64,000 nt of DNA from JAAYCI01 sp031549285 (GTDB lineage: Bacteria > Bacillota > Clostridia > Oscillospirales > Ruminococcaceae), in NCBI GenBank assembly GCA_031549285.1, contig JAVBPZ010000008.1, positions 14,604-78,603 on the forward strand. The letters are read 5' to 3'. Within the stretch, counting starts at the first letter, position 1; each line of letters opens with the position of its first letter. The notes under the pieces are model-generated. The model did not search any database, was not told where the DNA came from, and saw nothing but the letters and a program-made list of their open reading frames with translations. The position numbers were made by a program, and so were the translations under genes. Of this stretch, positions 50,822 to 60,003 are shown piece by piece.

Positions 50822-52108
50822 ATGGAGTTTCGTTTTCCGGACGGCATGCTGCTGGGCGCGGCCAGCGCGGCGGCGCAGATAGAGGGCGGAGACGTGGACC
50901 ACACCTGGAACGCGTGGGCGGACGCCGGACATATTAAAGACGGCAGCACCCCTCGCCGTGCGAACCAGCATTTTCGTCTGTGGCACGAGGACATAGACCT
51001 GATGCGCGATATGGGTCTGCAGGTGTACCGCCTGGGGCTGGAATGGGCCCGGCTGGAACCGGAACCCGGCCGGTTCGATGAAGCCGCGGTGGCCTATTAC
51101 CGCGAGCTGCTGGCGTACATCCGCGCCTGCGGTATTCGCCCGCTGGTCACGCTGCACCATTTTACAAACCCCCTGTGGTTCCAGCAGATGGGCAGTTTTG
51201 AAAAACCGGAAAACGCCGAAATATTCCTGCGGTATGTAGATTTCGCGGTGCGCGCATTTGGCGATTTGGCCAGCGAGTACATTACCATAAACGAGCCAAA
51301 CGTGTATATGATGCAGGGCTATGTGGGCGGAGACTGGCCCCCGGGTACGCGCTTTGCGGTGGGCAAGGCCATGCGGGTACTATCGGTGCTGGCGGGGTGC
51401 CATATTCTGGCGTACCAGTACATTCACGCCGTCCGGCAGGAGATGGGGTATACCGATACCGCGGTCAGCTTTGCACACCACATGCGGGTGTTTGTCCCCA
51501 AAAACCCAAAGAACCCCTGGCACCGCACCGCCACCCGGCTGGCACGGCACCTGTTCCAGGGGGCGCTGACCAAGGCGTGCCTTACGGGGAAGTTTCCCGT
51601 TCCGATGCAGAACATGTATAAATGTGCGCCGGGGGCATATGCGGATTTTCTGGCGCTGAACTATTACACCCGCTCCACCGTGTCGGGCCTGGCCGACGGG
51701 GTGGCGGATGGCGTGCCAAAGAATGACCTGGGCTGGGAAATATACCCCGAGGGCATTGTGCAGTGCGCGCGGGAAATGTATGCGGTGCTGCCCCGGCCGG
51801 TGTATGTTACCGAGAATGGTACCTGTGACAATACCGACGCATTCCGCGCGCGGTACATTGCCGAGCACTTGGCAGCGCTATGCGAGAGTGAGCTGCCGGT
51901 ACAGCGGTACTACCACTGGTCCTTCACCGACAACTTCGAGTGGCTGGAAGGGGAGAGCGCGCGCTTTGGCCTGGTACATGTGGATTACCCCACCCAGGTG
52001 CGTACATTAAAGCGCAGTGGTGCCTTTTTCAGCGAGCTGATTCGCGCCGGCGGCTTGACACAAGACATATACAGCGAGTATGTTGCGGAAGAAAAGTACC
52101 ACAAGTAG
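50822..52108 (+). CDS. Family 1 glycoside hydrolase (beta-glucosidase type)
   Basis: The 428-residue TIM barrel has the N-terminal FRFPDGMLLGAASAAAQIEGG, the acid/base motif ITINEPNVY, and the nucleophile motif YVTENGTCD, with HHFTNPLWF and YYHWSFTDNFEWLEGESARFGLVHVDY. GH1 enzymes hydrolyse beta-glucosides, phospho-beta-glucosides or galactosides. I see no clear 6-phospho signature, and no PTS genes are adjacent, so the plain beta-glycoside form is more likely. The ATG at 50822 follows GGGAGGG. It is a single-gene unit. Confidence 0.94.
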   Translation: MEFRFPDGMLLGAASAAAQIEGGDVDHTWNAWADAGHIKDGSTPRRANQHFRLWHEDIDLMRDMGLQVYRLGLEWARLEPEPGRFDEAAVAYYRELLAYIRACGIRPLVTLHHFTNPLWFQQMGSFEKPENAEIFLRYVDFAVRAFGDLASEYITINEPNVYMMQGYVGGDWPPGTRFAVGKAMRVLSVLAGCHILAYQYIHAVRQEMGYTDTAVSFAHHMRVFVPKNPKNPWHRTATRLARHLFQGALTKACLTGKFPVPMQNMYKCAPGAYADFLALNYYTRSTVSGLADGVADGVPKNDLGWEIYPEGIVQCAREMYAVLPRPVYVTENGTCDNTDAFRARYIAEHLAALCESELPVQRYYHWSFTDNFEWLEGESARFGLVHVDYPTQVRTLKRSGAFFSELIRAGGLTQDIYSEYVAEEKYHK

Positions 52109-52198
52109 TTTTGCACGGATGTGTTTACCGCGGGTGGGCAGGATACGATACAAAGCAAAGAGAGTGGAACAGGATGCCAGCAGAACAAGCCAACAAAC

Positions 52199-52236
52199 AA
52201 AAGCGTTGCTCCGGTTCAATAGGAGCAACGCTTTTA
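52199..52236. terminator. Terminator after the GH1 gene
   Basis: AAAAGCGTTGCTCC (52199-52212) is the exact complement of 52222-52235 (14-bp stem, 9-base loop), with T and A runs at the ends, so it can serve both the GH1 gene and the convergent kinase gene. Confidence 0.9.
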
Positions 52237-52354
52237 TATTGGCCGGAAAAGCGAAGATTGTGCGAAAATTTGTGTTCGCATGGTCGGGCGGGGAAGGCCA
52301 ACATAGCAGCCAATACACGTATGTTTGTTGTGCAATCCAAGTTCCGCGCCGGCA

Positions 52355-53686
52355 CTACGGCGCTGCCGGCAGCATAGCGCTGAAGCGGGTAATGCCGCCG
52401 GGTTCACTCTCGGCAGAAATCTCCCCGCCGGCCCGCCGTACAATATTTTCGGCAATGGAAAGCCCCAGGCCGTATCCGCCGCTTTTGCTGTTGCGGGATT
52501 TGTCTGCGCGGTAAAACCGTTTAAAAATATGCGGCAGGTCTTCCGGAGGAATGCCGCTGCCGGTGTTGGTCACCTGCAGCATGGCCTTGTGCTTTGCCCG
52601 GTTCAATTGCAGTGTTATTTCGCCGCCCGCCGGGGTGTACTGTATGGCATTTTCCACCAGGATGTGCACCAAGCGCTCTACTTCGTCCTGACTGCCGTTC
52701 ATGCGGATGTTCTCCTCCACCTGGCTGTGGAACCGCAGGTCTTTCTCATAAAACACCGCCTCCAGTGGCAGAATGCACGCCTCCACCGCATCCGAGAGGG
52801 AAAAGTTTTCCGGCACGGATTTTGGTGCGTCTGTCTCTGTGCGGGCCAGCGCCAGTAAAAGGCCGGTCAGCTTTTCCATGTGTACGGTCTCGGTGCGCAT
52901 ATTGTCCAGCCATTCGCCCTGGTCGGCCACCGTTTCCGTCTGATGCGAGGACAATAACTCCAGATTGGTTTTCATCACTGCAACAGGGGTTTTCAGCTCG
53001 TGAGAGGCGTCCTGCACAAAGCGAAGCTGGTCATCGTATGCTTTTTCAATCGGCGCGATAGACTGGCGGGCAAACCAGCGGCTGACCAACCAGATGGCCA
53101 CCAACAGCACCACCGTCACCACCGCAAACACCTCTATCAAGGTCAATAACAGCGCCCGGCCTTCGCTGGTTTCCACAAAAGCTATTTTAGTGGAGCCATC
53201 CGGCATTTGGGCACTTTCGTACGCCCAGGTATACCCGTCCAGCCGGAAGCTGCCGGTGGCTTTGCTCTGCCCGGCCGCCGCCTGCAGCATGGCGGGAATG
53301 TCGAAGTTTTCTGTGTTCACCAAAAAACCACCTTGCTCCAGCGCGTACCCGCCGTCAGTATACCGCACTGAAAAGCCGATGCGCGGCAGGCCCGTCGGCA
53401 GAACCTCCTGCATGCCTTGCAGGGCGCCGCCCTGGGCGTTTGCGCCGTCGCCGGTGGCGGCGAATGCGTCCCCCTCCGGCGGGGCGGCGCCGTTTGCACG
53501 TTCCGGTTGCGGCAGCACGTCCCCAGGCCCGCCGGGCGCCTCCAGCAGGCGCTGCAGCTCGGTGTTGGTTTTCTGCTGGACGTTGGTATAGGTGAAAATA
53601 TACACAGTGGTGAATGCCGCCAGCATCAGCAGGCTGATGACCAGCATGTTCATGGTGGTGAACCGGCGGCGCAGTCGTTTAAACAT
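52355..53686 (-). CDS. Sensor histidine kinase of a two-component system
   Basis: The 443-residue protein has TM1 at about 13-34, an outer loop of about 140 residues with an Ala/Gly/Pro-rich part, and TM2 at about 178-201. The HisKA motif is FVQDASHELKTPVAV with the phospho-acceptor His at 229; then the N box HILVENAIQYTP, G1 VTNTGSGIPPEDL and G2 KSGGYGLGLSIAENIV. The ATG at 53686 follows GGAGG and overlaps the response regulator by 8 bases. It is downstream of the VTC-DUF4956-CotH run, so it may sense envelope or phosphate conditions for that set (inferred). Confidence 0.95.
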   Translation of the reverse strand: MFKRLRRRFTTMNMLVISLLMLAAFTTVYIFTYTNVQQKTNTELQRLLEAPGGPGDVLPQPERANGAAPPEGDAFAATGDGANAQGGALQGMQEVLPTGLPRIGFSVRYTDGGYALEQGGFLVNTENFDIPAMLQAAAGQSKATGSFRLDGYTWAYESAQMPDGSTKIAFVETSEGRALLLTLIEVFAVVTVVLLVAIWLVSRWFARQSIAPIEKAYDDQLRFVQDASHELKTPVAVMKTNLELLSSHQTETVADQGEWLDNMRTETVHMEKLTGLLLALARTETDAPKSVPENFSLSDAVEACILPLEAVFYEKDLRFHSQVEENIRMNGSQDEVERLVHILVENAIQYTPAGGEITLQLNRAKHKAMLQVTNTGSGIPPEDLPHIFKRFYRADKSRNSKSGGYGLGLSIAENIVRRAGGEISAESEPGGITRFSAMLPAAP

Positions 53687-54365
53687 GGGTGTCCTCCATA
53701 CGGTAGCCAATACCGCGCACGGTTTCTATGCTGGCGGTGGCGCCTATGTGTTTCAGTTTTTTGCGCAAAAAGGAAATATAAACCTCCACGTTGTTGTCCT
53801 GGGTTTCGGTTTCATATCCCCACGCCCGCACAATAATCGCCTGCTTTTCGCACACGGCGGGCGCGTTGCGCATCAGGTATTCCAAAATCAGAGCTTCCTT
53901 CCGGGTCAGCGACACATTTTTTGCGTTTGCAGTCAAGAGCAGGTCGTCCATCCACAGCTGAATGTCCCCATATTGCAGCGCGCCATCCTGGGTCGTTTGC
54001 AGCCCGCCGCCCCGCCGGGTGATGGAACGAATGCGGGCCAGCAGCACCTTTGTGGAAAAAGGTTTCGTCAGGTAATCGTCGGCACCCTTATCCAGGCCGG
54101 TTACAATATCGCGTTCCTCGCTGCGGGCGGTCAGCAGCAACACCGGGGTGGAAAGGCCGGCGCTGCGCAGGGCGGCCAGCACCTCCAGCCCGTTCTTTTT
54201 TGGCAGCATGATATCCAGCACGATCACGTCATAGCTGCCACTCAGGGCGTATTCCAGGCCGTCCTCGCCGTCATATACGCAGTCTACCTCATACTGTTTT
54301 TCGCGCAAAAGCTGCGCTAAGGGCTTTGCCAGATGTACCTCGTCCTCCACCAGCAACAACCGCAT
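53679..54365 (-). CDS. OmpR/PhoB-family response regulator
   Basis: The 228-residue protein has a receiver domain (VEDE, phospho-acceptor Asp 51 in VIVLDIMLPKK, switch Thr in LLLTARSE, Lys 101 in YLTKPF) and a winged-helix domain (LTRKEALILEYLMRNAPAVCEKQAIIVRAWGYE and NVEVYISFLRKKLK). Such regulators bind tandem direct repeats spaced about one helical turn. A TTAAG pair 11 bases apart lies at the VTC promoter about 4 kb upstream. AAAGGAGGC precedes the ATG. Its promoter is at 54477-54505. Confidence 0.96.
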   Translation of the reverse strand: MRLLLVEDEVHLAKPLAQLLREKQYEVDCVYDGEDGLEYALSGSYDVIVLDIMLPKKNGLEVLAALRSAGLSTPVLLLTARSEERDIVTGLDKGADDYLTKPFSTKVLLARIRSITRRGGGLQTTQDGALQYGDIQLWMDDLLLTANAKNVSLTRKEALILEYLMRNAPAVCEKQAIIVRAWGYETETQDNNVEVYISFLRKKLKHIGATASIETVRGIGYRMEDTHV

Positions 54366-54476
54366 AACGCAGCCTCCTTTGATATTGTTTTTTTTAAAGA
54401 GTGGGCTTTCTTTGCTCCCGTTCAGTTAAGAATTAATCCCGGCCAGGCTAGCCCGGCGCTCCACGGCCTTTCCTCC

Positions 54477-54505
54477 ACTATACCGCAAAATCGGTGTTTT
54501 GTCAT
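54477..54505 (-). promoter_or_regulatory. Promoter of the two-component genes
   Basis: On the minus strand ATGACA (54500-54505), 17 bases, TATAGT (54477-54482), in the 274-base gap after the CotH gene; start about 105 bases before the response regulator. A 6-bp hairpin (CTGCGC/GCGCAG) near the CotH stop could be a weak terminator. Confidence 0.7.
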
Positions 54506-54639
54506 CCGGCGGCGGGCTGTTTTTGTTTGTGTCTTTCCGGGAAATAATCAATACGGCAACAGGTGGGGTTTTCACACGAAGACCAGAAACACTGCGCCCT
54601 CCAGATGCGCAGCCTTCCTGGGGGTGGCTGTACGCTTTC

Positions 54640-56844
54640 TTACCAGATTTGCTTATGGCTGCCACGCCGGCGGAACAGCAATATTACGGCTAACACACCG
54701 CCCAGCAGGAGCCCACAGCCCGCCAATATTGCTATGACCGCGGGCCAAGAGATACTATTCTGCGTTGCCATTTCGCCTGGGCGAGCGCCCGGGGAACCCA
54801 TGCGCTGTGGCACGGTGCGGGTTTCGGCAGTATTTTCGGCGGTGGTTGCGTCCTCCGTGTTGTTGGCGATAGTCTGGGGCAGTTTGTCGGTCAGGTTGGC
54901 GGCATCAAACGCACCCATAGCAGCAGGTGCACCTTCTGGTATGATGCCATCCCAGCCCTCAGGCGGGGTAAAGTCCTCGCCACCGGGCATGCGGCCACCG
55001 TTGCCGTCGGTGTCGTCGGTGGGCATTTCAGGTGGGCTGCCGGCATCATCGCCGCCAAAGCCCATGCCGCCGCCCATGCCGGTGCCGGTACTGGTGGCCT
55101 CCAGTACAGAGTCTACCTCGCCGTCCAGCTGTTTTTGGATGCTGTCGCCGCGCAGGGTGCAAAAATCAATGATATCCTGGGCACCCGCGGTAAACGCATC
55201 GGTGGTATATACCTTGTTGGGGTCTGCCTCCACATACTTACTAATCATATCCATGGTTTCCGCCACCAGCTTTTGGATGCGGCTGGTAGAGAAAAAACCG
55301 TTTGCAATTTCGGCCAGGTACTCGTGGTACAGGGTCTGGTACTCTTCCTGCTGCAGCCAGCTGTAAATCAGCGGATAATCCGCCACGTTGTAACCGGACA
55401 CAGGGGTGTCGATGGGAAAGTTGATGGTGTCGTCGTTCAGGTTGATGCTGCTCATGCCACCGCCACCGCCCATACCGCCGTGCGCACCGGGGAAGTCCTG
55501 CGCGCCAGGCATCTGTCCATCGCCGCCGGTTGCGGCGGGTGCACCAGTGTTGCCGCCTGCGTTGCTCACGCCGGTGCCCTCAGCGCCGGTGGTTGCGGTG
55601 GCGGTGTCGGGGGCCGCGGCGGTGCCGCCGGGTGGGGTGCTTGCTGCTTGCGTACCGGCTTCGGGCTGCGCAGGCGCTCCGATGGGCATGTCACCGCCGG
55701 GCATGTCCCCACCGTCCGGTGGGGCCTGCGGTACGGTGCCGTCCGGCAGTTCCGGTGGCGTGGCGTTGGCGTCTGGTGCGGCAGCAGCGCCTGGTGCGGA
55801 ACCCTGCGGTACACTACCCTCGCCAGCAACGTTTTGCTCGCCGCCAGTGGCTGTATCGGCAGCACCGTTATCGGCAGCTATGCCTGCCGGTGCGCCGCCC
55901 ATGCGACCGCCTCCGCCGCCAAACGCGCCAAAGGACAGGTCGTAATCCCACGGAATGATGCTGAACACCCCATCTTCTTCATACAGGTAGTAGTTGTGCA
56001 GCGTTTGGCCCTGATAACTGTCCAGGCTGACCAGCGCAGTGTTGGCCGCGAAATACCGTACAGCCTCGTCCACGTCCAGCACCTCGGCCAGGCTGGAGAC
56101 ATCGCCGTTGATGGTATCCAACAGCGCGGAAATGCTGCTGTAATCGCTGGAGTTTTCGTTGGTTTTCAGTGCCAGTGCCTCGGTATAGCGGTCAATCTCC
56201 TCGCTGGAAAAAGAAAGATCGGTGCCATCCGGCTTGTACAAATCACCCGCTGAATCGGCAAAATTTTGCGTAAGGAAAGTTTCTTCCACCGCCTCCACGC
56301 CCAGGTACAGCCCCCAGTCCTCGCCGTTCACCGTGATCCAGGTATAGGCAAAGGCCGGCGTGGGCACGCCCATCTCCTCCATCAGGCAGTAGGAAACATA
56401 TTCCCGCATGTAGGAGGGGTCATTGTAGCAGTTGTTTAGGCACAGTTTTTTCAGACCGTACAGGCTTTGGTCCTCGTACTGGTCAAAGTCTATTTTAAAG
56501 CTGTAGCGGTCGCTGTCAGCGTCATTGGCCACGGTGGTCAGCGAGTTGTTGCCTTTGGTGCGAATGGCCACATTGTCCACTCGGGTGCCGTTTACCACCA
56601 CGTTTGCGGTGTAATATTCTTCCGCGGTGGGGTTTTCCAAAATAGCCGCCCAGTCTTCCTCGGCTATTTCAATATCCACCGTGGTCACCTTGTCCTTGTT
56701 CAGAACGGTGTTGGTGTAGTTTAAGTTGCCGTATAAATCTGACGAGGTGACCACAGCGGGCACACATGCCACCACCGCCAGGCACACCGCTAGCAATACC
56801 GCCAGCAAGGCGGGAATTTTCAGTTTGTGCAGGGTTTTCTTCAT
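54640..56844 (-). CDS. CotH-type kinase with a long low-complexity insert and C-terminal membrane helix
   Basis: The 734-residue protein has a signal or lipobox (VVAC, Cys 27). A CotH-like kinase domain (about 40-305) carries IRTKGNNS, YSFKIDFDQY, LYKPDGTDLSF and WDYDLSFG (DxD metal-binding motif). A Gly/Pro/Ala/Thr-rich insert follows (about 307-463, full of GGG and PPDGG), then the second lobe (464-580), a further loose stretch, and a membrane helix (699-724) with an RRR tail. CotH kinases phosphorylate serines in spore coat proteins in Bacillus. Here the protein faces outward. It lies after DUF4956, 120 bases apart. AAAGGAG precedes the ATG. Confidence 0.87.
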   Translation of the reverse strand: MKKTLHKLKIPALLAVLLAVCLAVVACVPAVVTSSDLYGNLNYTNTVLNKDKVTTVDIEIAEEDWAAILENPTAEEYYTANVVVNGTRVDNVAIRTKGNNSLTTVANDADSDRYSFKIDFDQYEDQSLYGLKKLCLNNCYNDPSYMREYVSYCLMEEMGVPTPAFAYTWITVNGEDWGLYLGVEAVEETFLTQNFADSAGDLYKPDGTDLSFSSEEIDRYTEALALKTNENSSDYSSISALLDTINGDVSSLAEVLDVDEAVRYFAANTALVSLDSYQGQTLHNYYLYEEDGVFSIIPWDYDLSFGAFGGGGGRMGGAPAGIAADNGAADTATGGEQNVAGEGSVPQGSAPGAAAAPDANATPPELPDGTVPQAPPDGGDMPGGDMPIGAPAQPEAGTQAASTPPGGTAAAPDTATATTGAEGTGVSNAGGNTGAPAATGGDGQMPGAQDFPGAHGGMGGGGGMSSINLNDDTINFPIDTPVSGYNVADYPLIYSWLQQEEYQTLYHEYLAEIANGFFSTSRIQKLVAETMDMISKYVEADPNKVYTTDAFTAGAQDIIDFCTLRGDSIQKQLDGEVDSVLEATSTGTGMGGGMGFGGDDAGSPPEMPTDDTDGNGGRMPGGEDFTPPEGWDGIIPEGAPAAMGAFDAANLTDKLPQTIANNTEDATTAENTAETRTVPQRMGSPGARPGEMATQNSISWPAVIAILAGCGLLLGGVLAVILLFRRRGSHKQIW

Positions 56845-56964
56845 ACGCGGGATCTCCTTTGGGGTAAGCGGCGCCGACGCGCCGGGTGTGGGAATGGGTG
56901 CCGGTTTGGATTATGTGAATAGCATGGGTTTTAGGCAGCCATGTGGCCCATGCTGTCTATGCGC

Positions 56965-57642
56965 CTACGCAGCAAAATTGCCGTCGTAGGACAAAATCAC
57001 GGCAGATTCTACACCAGACAACCCGCTGATTTGGTTCACAAACCCGGTGCTTTTGCCTTTCAGCCGTACTTCATAGGTCACTTCGCTTTTGCCGTCCGTC
57101 AGGGTTTTGGTTTTCACGGCGAACTTTGGCACGTTGCCAATTAGGATCTGCACCACTTCTTTTTCCACCCGTTCGTCATCGCTTTTGACAATCAGCAAAT
57201 AAGGGTTTTCCATGGTTACGCGGTTCACAAACAGCAGCATGACCAGGCCGATGACCACCGAGCCGATGATGGCCAGCGGAATTTGCCCCGCGCCGCACAG
57301 GATGCCGGCGGCAATGGACCAGAACAGGTAGAAGGTATCCATAGGATCCTTTATGGCGGTGCGGAAGCGCACGATAGACAGCGCGCCCACCATGCCCAGC
57401 GACAGCACCACGTTTGAGGTGACCCCCATGATGATGAGCGCGGTGGCCATGGTCATGGCGATGAGCGAAATATTAAAGTTGCGCGAATACAACACACCGG
57501 AAAAGGTCTTGCGGTACACGGCGAAGATCATCAGCCCCAAAAGAAAAGAGACCACGATAGCGAGTAAGGCGTCCACCAGCGAAAAGCTGGTGATGTTTCC
57601 GACGAAGTTGGAGTTCAGCAAGTTTTGGATGGTTTCAGACAT
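56965..57642 (-). CDS. DUF4956 membrane protein
   Basis: The 225-residue protein has four membrane helices (about 22-42, 60-78, 104-126, 130-148) with the conserved loop VLSLGMVGALSIVRFRTAIKDPMDTFYLFWSIA, typical of DUF4956, and a soluble C-terminal domain (150-225, VRLKGKSTGFVNQISGLSGVESAVIL, ferredoxin-like). Its molecular role is unknown. It is regularly found beside VTC-domain and CotH genes, as here, 101 bases after the VTC gene. AGGAAGG precedes the ATG. Confidence 0.92.
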   Translation of the reverse strand: MSETIQNLLNSNFVGNITSFSLVDALLAIVVSFLLGLMIFAVYRKTFSGVLYSRNFNISLIAMTMATALIIMGVTSNVVLSLGMVGALSIVRFRTAIKDPMDTFYLFWSIAAGILCGAGQIPLAIIGSVVIGLVMLLFVNRVTMENPYLLIVKSDDERVEKEVVQILIGNVPKFAVKTKTLTDGKSEVTYEVRLKGKSTGFVNQISGLSGVESAVILSYDGNFAA

Positions 57643-57743
57643 GGGTGATGTTCCTTCCTAATATAGAATGTAGTTGTTATTGCTATAAGGTAGAATTGCG
57701 GTATAAGAGCCGGAGGCGGGAATACTTGGCAAAGAATCACCGG

Positions 57744-58421
57744 TCAGCCAAATATGCGGCTTTGCATATATTTTGAAATGGACTGTGTGCGCCGGTTTTC
57801 CACCTGAGCCAGGCCCCTTATCACGTCCGGCAGATATTCGTCAAATTTTACTTCCAGTATCACAAAGCCAGGCTCGTTTGCCGGCAGCATGGGCGGTGCG
57901 GCAAACGGGTCCACTTCATTCAGGCTGGTACGCACGTTGGTGTCTATGGTAATGCGCACGTTGCCGTGTGGGTATATGTATGCTTCGCGCGTGTAGGACA
58001 CGATGTTCCGGGGTCGCAGCTGGTATATTTCCATCTGCAAAAATAGCTCCCGCACCAGGGCGCGCGCATCCGTTTCCATCCACGCGGTATCCCCGGCCAA
58101 AATACGCCGCACCTCGTCCGGGCTTAGCCGGCAGGCCAGCTTTTTGCATACCGAGTTCACCTTGCTTTTCTTTTCCAGGTTAAACAAGCGCAGGTCGTCG
58201 TTGTAATAGCGTATGCGGTATTTCACCCGGTAATCGGTTCCGTTTATTTTTTCCGACAGAATTTTGTCGCTGCTGTTGTCGAAGTAAATGCTGTTCACAA
58301 CATATACGCCGTCATCCCCCGCGTTTTTGTCCCGCCGCATCACCGCCGCCAGCTTTTGCCGCAGCAAAATACAGTCCAGCGGTGAGATGGAATGTTTCAA
58401 TTCGGTACGGCCTGCATCCAT
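57744..58421 (-). CDS. VTC domain protein (polyphosphate polymerase-like)
   Basis: The 225-residue protein shows the VTC/tunnel fold: ELKHSISPLDCILLRQKL, YVVNSIYFDNSSDKILSEKINGTDYRVKYRIRYYN, NLEKKSKVNSVCKKLACRL, and the closing FVILEVKFDEYLPDVIRGLAQ, with basic residues in RVKYRIRY and KKSK and Glu in ILEVKFDE as in VTC4. VTC4 polymerises ATP gamma-phosphate to polyphosphate. No SPX domain or membrane helix here, as is normal in bacteria. The ATG at 58421 follows GGAGG. First gene of the VTC-DUF4956-CotH set. Confidence 0.9.
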   Translation of the reverse strand: MDAGRTELKHSISPLDCILLRQKLAAVMRRDKNAGDDGVYVVNSIYFDNSSDKILSEKINGTDYRVKYRIRYYNDDLRLFNLEKKSKVNSVCKKLACRLSPDEVRRILAGDTAWMETDARALVRELFLQMEIYQLRPRNIVSYTREAYIYPHGNVRITIDTNVRTSLNEVDPFAAPPMLPANEPGFVILEVKFDEYLPDVIRGLAQVENRRTQSISKYMQSRIFG

Positions 58422-58455
58422 GGGCAGCTCCTCCTTTTGCGTTTTGTGTGCACTC

Positions 58456-58487
58456 ACTGTACCACGCCAACCTTAAAAATAGCTTAA
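58456..58487 (-). promoter_or_regulatory. Promoter of the VTC operon with a TTAAG direct repeat
   Basis: On the minus strand TTAAG occurs at 58483-58487 and 58472-58476, exactly 11 bases apart, then TACAGT at 58456-58461 as the -10. The repeats overlap the position where a -35 box would be, and no good -35 exists. Tandem sites one helical turn apart are how OmpR-family regulators bind, so activation by the regulator at 53679-54365 is a testable idea. Confidence 0.55.
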
Positions 58488-58548
58488 GTGACATAGCTGT
58501 ATGCTTTGCACAGGCAGCAAAAAAAGAAGCGTGCCGGTGGCGGCACAC

Positions 58549-58574
58549 AAAAAGCCGCCCTGGTAAAGGCGGCT
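58549..58574 (-). terminator. Terminator of the LuxR-type gene
   Basis: On the minus strand AGCCGCC pairs with GGGCGGCT around TTTACCA, followed by TTTTTGTG. It lies about 50 bases past the stop codon. Confidence 0.85.
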
Positions 58575-58621
58575 GGGAAGCAAACAAACGAGGATGTGAA
58601 AGGGAAAAAGCCTTGGCGCCA

Positions 58622-59959
58622 TCACCCCAGAAAATGGGTGATGAACTGTACCTTGGAGTGGCAGCCCGTTTTGTCAAACAGGTTACGCATATGGGTTTTT
58701 ACGGTGTTTTCCGCAATGTTCAGCTGCGCGGCAATTTGTTTGCGGTTTTTGCCCTCCAGCAAAAGCTGGGCAATCTCCTTTTCCCGTTCTGTCAGGGTGC
58801 CGGGCAGTGTGTGGGCCTGTGTGGGTGCAGGCGTGGGGGGCTTTGTCTCGCCGAGGGGCGGGCGACCAATAAGCAGGTAATATCCAAACAGGCAGAAAAG
58901 CAAAAACTGGTACAACAGCGCAATGCCCTGTACCGTCCAGCCCACTTTGGTAGTGAACAGCCAGCTCTCTGGAAGAAACAGCGTGACGGTGCGGGGAATG
59001 ACAAACATAATGAGGATGCCCACCGCCAGGCCCGAACAAACGCGGAAAGAACACAGCGCCTCCGGCCAAATCATCATAGGCAGGCAGATAAATGCTGCCA
59101 GAATCAGGCCCATGGAAAACACGGAAATATCATGGGCAAAAAGGGTGTTGTTGCGTATCAGCAATAGGATGATTTTAAGGGCTACCTCACAGCCGACCCA
59201 CAGCATCAGCACAGGGGCAAGCTGCAGGCGGCTGGCAGAAAAACCCGCGACCAACACCCCGCCACACAGTGCCAGCATGCTGATTGTTGTGATCAAAGTT
59301 TGCCGCGGAAAGAACCAATCATAGGCTGCTTCGGTAAACATAGATGGGATAGAAAGCGCAACAAGGATCAATAGATATAATTGCCAGCGCTGGATTTTGG
59401 AGGGTAGCGCCGGTATTGGTGGCGGTGGCGCTACTTGGCCGTTGTCGGCAAAAACAGGTAAAAATGCCAAGCCAAAAAACAGCCCCATGGTCAGCGTTAG
59501 GCCCAGCAGCAAAACCAGCTCCCACGGAGGTCGGGGAATGGCTGCTGCAGACATAATAAACACCCCGGCAACCATGGCGCTGGCCAGGTACAAGAAGAAG
59601 TTGCGCCCGCGGTACTTTGCCCACAGCGCGGGCAACACAGTGGCGATTAAAAGGCCCATGCCGGCGCACAGCGGCCACTTCCCCCAGTTTATTTCTACCA
59701 TCCACAGGGTGAACCCTGCCAGCACCAGCGCAATGCCGATGTAGGAAAAAGGGCGCCACCGGCGCGGAAATTTTTCACGAAATCCACTGCCGGCCAGCAA
59801 AACCACGATGAACAGCAGCTCTGGCTGCACCGGCGCCCACGACACCGGCCGGGCAGCGTTCCGGCCGGATATAATGGTGAAACCCAGCAGCGCACACGTG
59901 AAAACAGCACACAGCCAATCCAGTGCATGCTCCCACCTGATGTGGTGCTTCGGTTCCAT
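58622..59959 (-). CDS. LuxR-type regulator with a 12-helix membrane domain
   Basis: The 445-residue protein has about twelve membrane helices over residues 12-365, a short Pro/Thr-rich linker, and a C-terminal GerE/LuxR helix-turn-helix (TLTEREKEIAQLLLEGKNRKQIAAQLNIAENTVKTHMRNLFDKTG). So DNA binding is done from the membrane, as in the membrane LuxR proteins of Coriobacteria. No enzymatic motif is seen in the membrane part; it could sense a lipophilic or transported ligand. I use the ATG at 59959 with AAGG 8 bases upstream; a GTG three codons earlier is inside that site. No target gene is adjacent. Confidence 0.9.
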   Translation of the reverse strand: MEPKHHIRWEHALDWLCAVFTCALLGFTIISGRNAARPVSWAPVQPELLFIVVLLAGSGFREKFPRRWRPFSYIGIALVLAGFTLWMVEINWGKWPLCAGMGLLIATVLPALWAKYRGRNFFLYLASAMVAGVFIMSAAAIPRPPWELVLLLGLTLTMGLFFGLAFLPVFADNGQVAPPPPIPALPSKIQRWQLYLLILVALSIPSMFTEAAYDWFFPRQTLITTISMLALCGGVLVAGFSASRLQLAPVLMLWVGCEVALKIILLLIRNNTLFAHDISVFSMGLILAAFICLPMMIWPEALCSFRVCSGLAVGILIMFVIPRTVTLFLPESWLFTTKVGWTVQGIALLYQFLLFCLFGYYLLIGRPPLGETKPPTPAPTQAHTLPGTLTEREKEIAQLLLEGKNRKQIAAQLNIAENTVKTHMRNLFDKTGCHSKVQFITHFLG

Positions 59960-60003
59960 AAACCCCACCTTCTGTTCTTTTGATCGCCTTTTAGGGCATT
60001 TAC

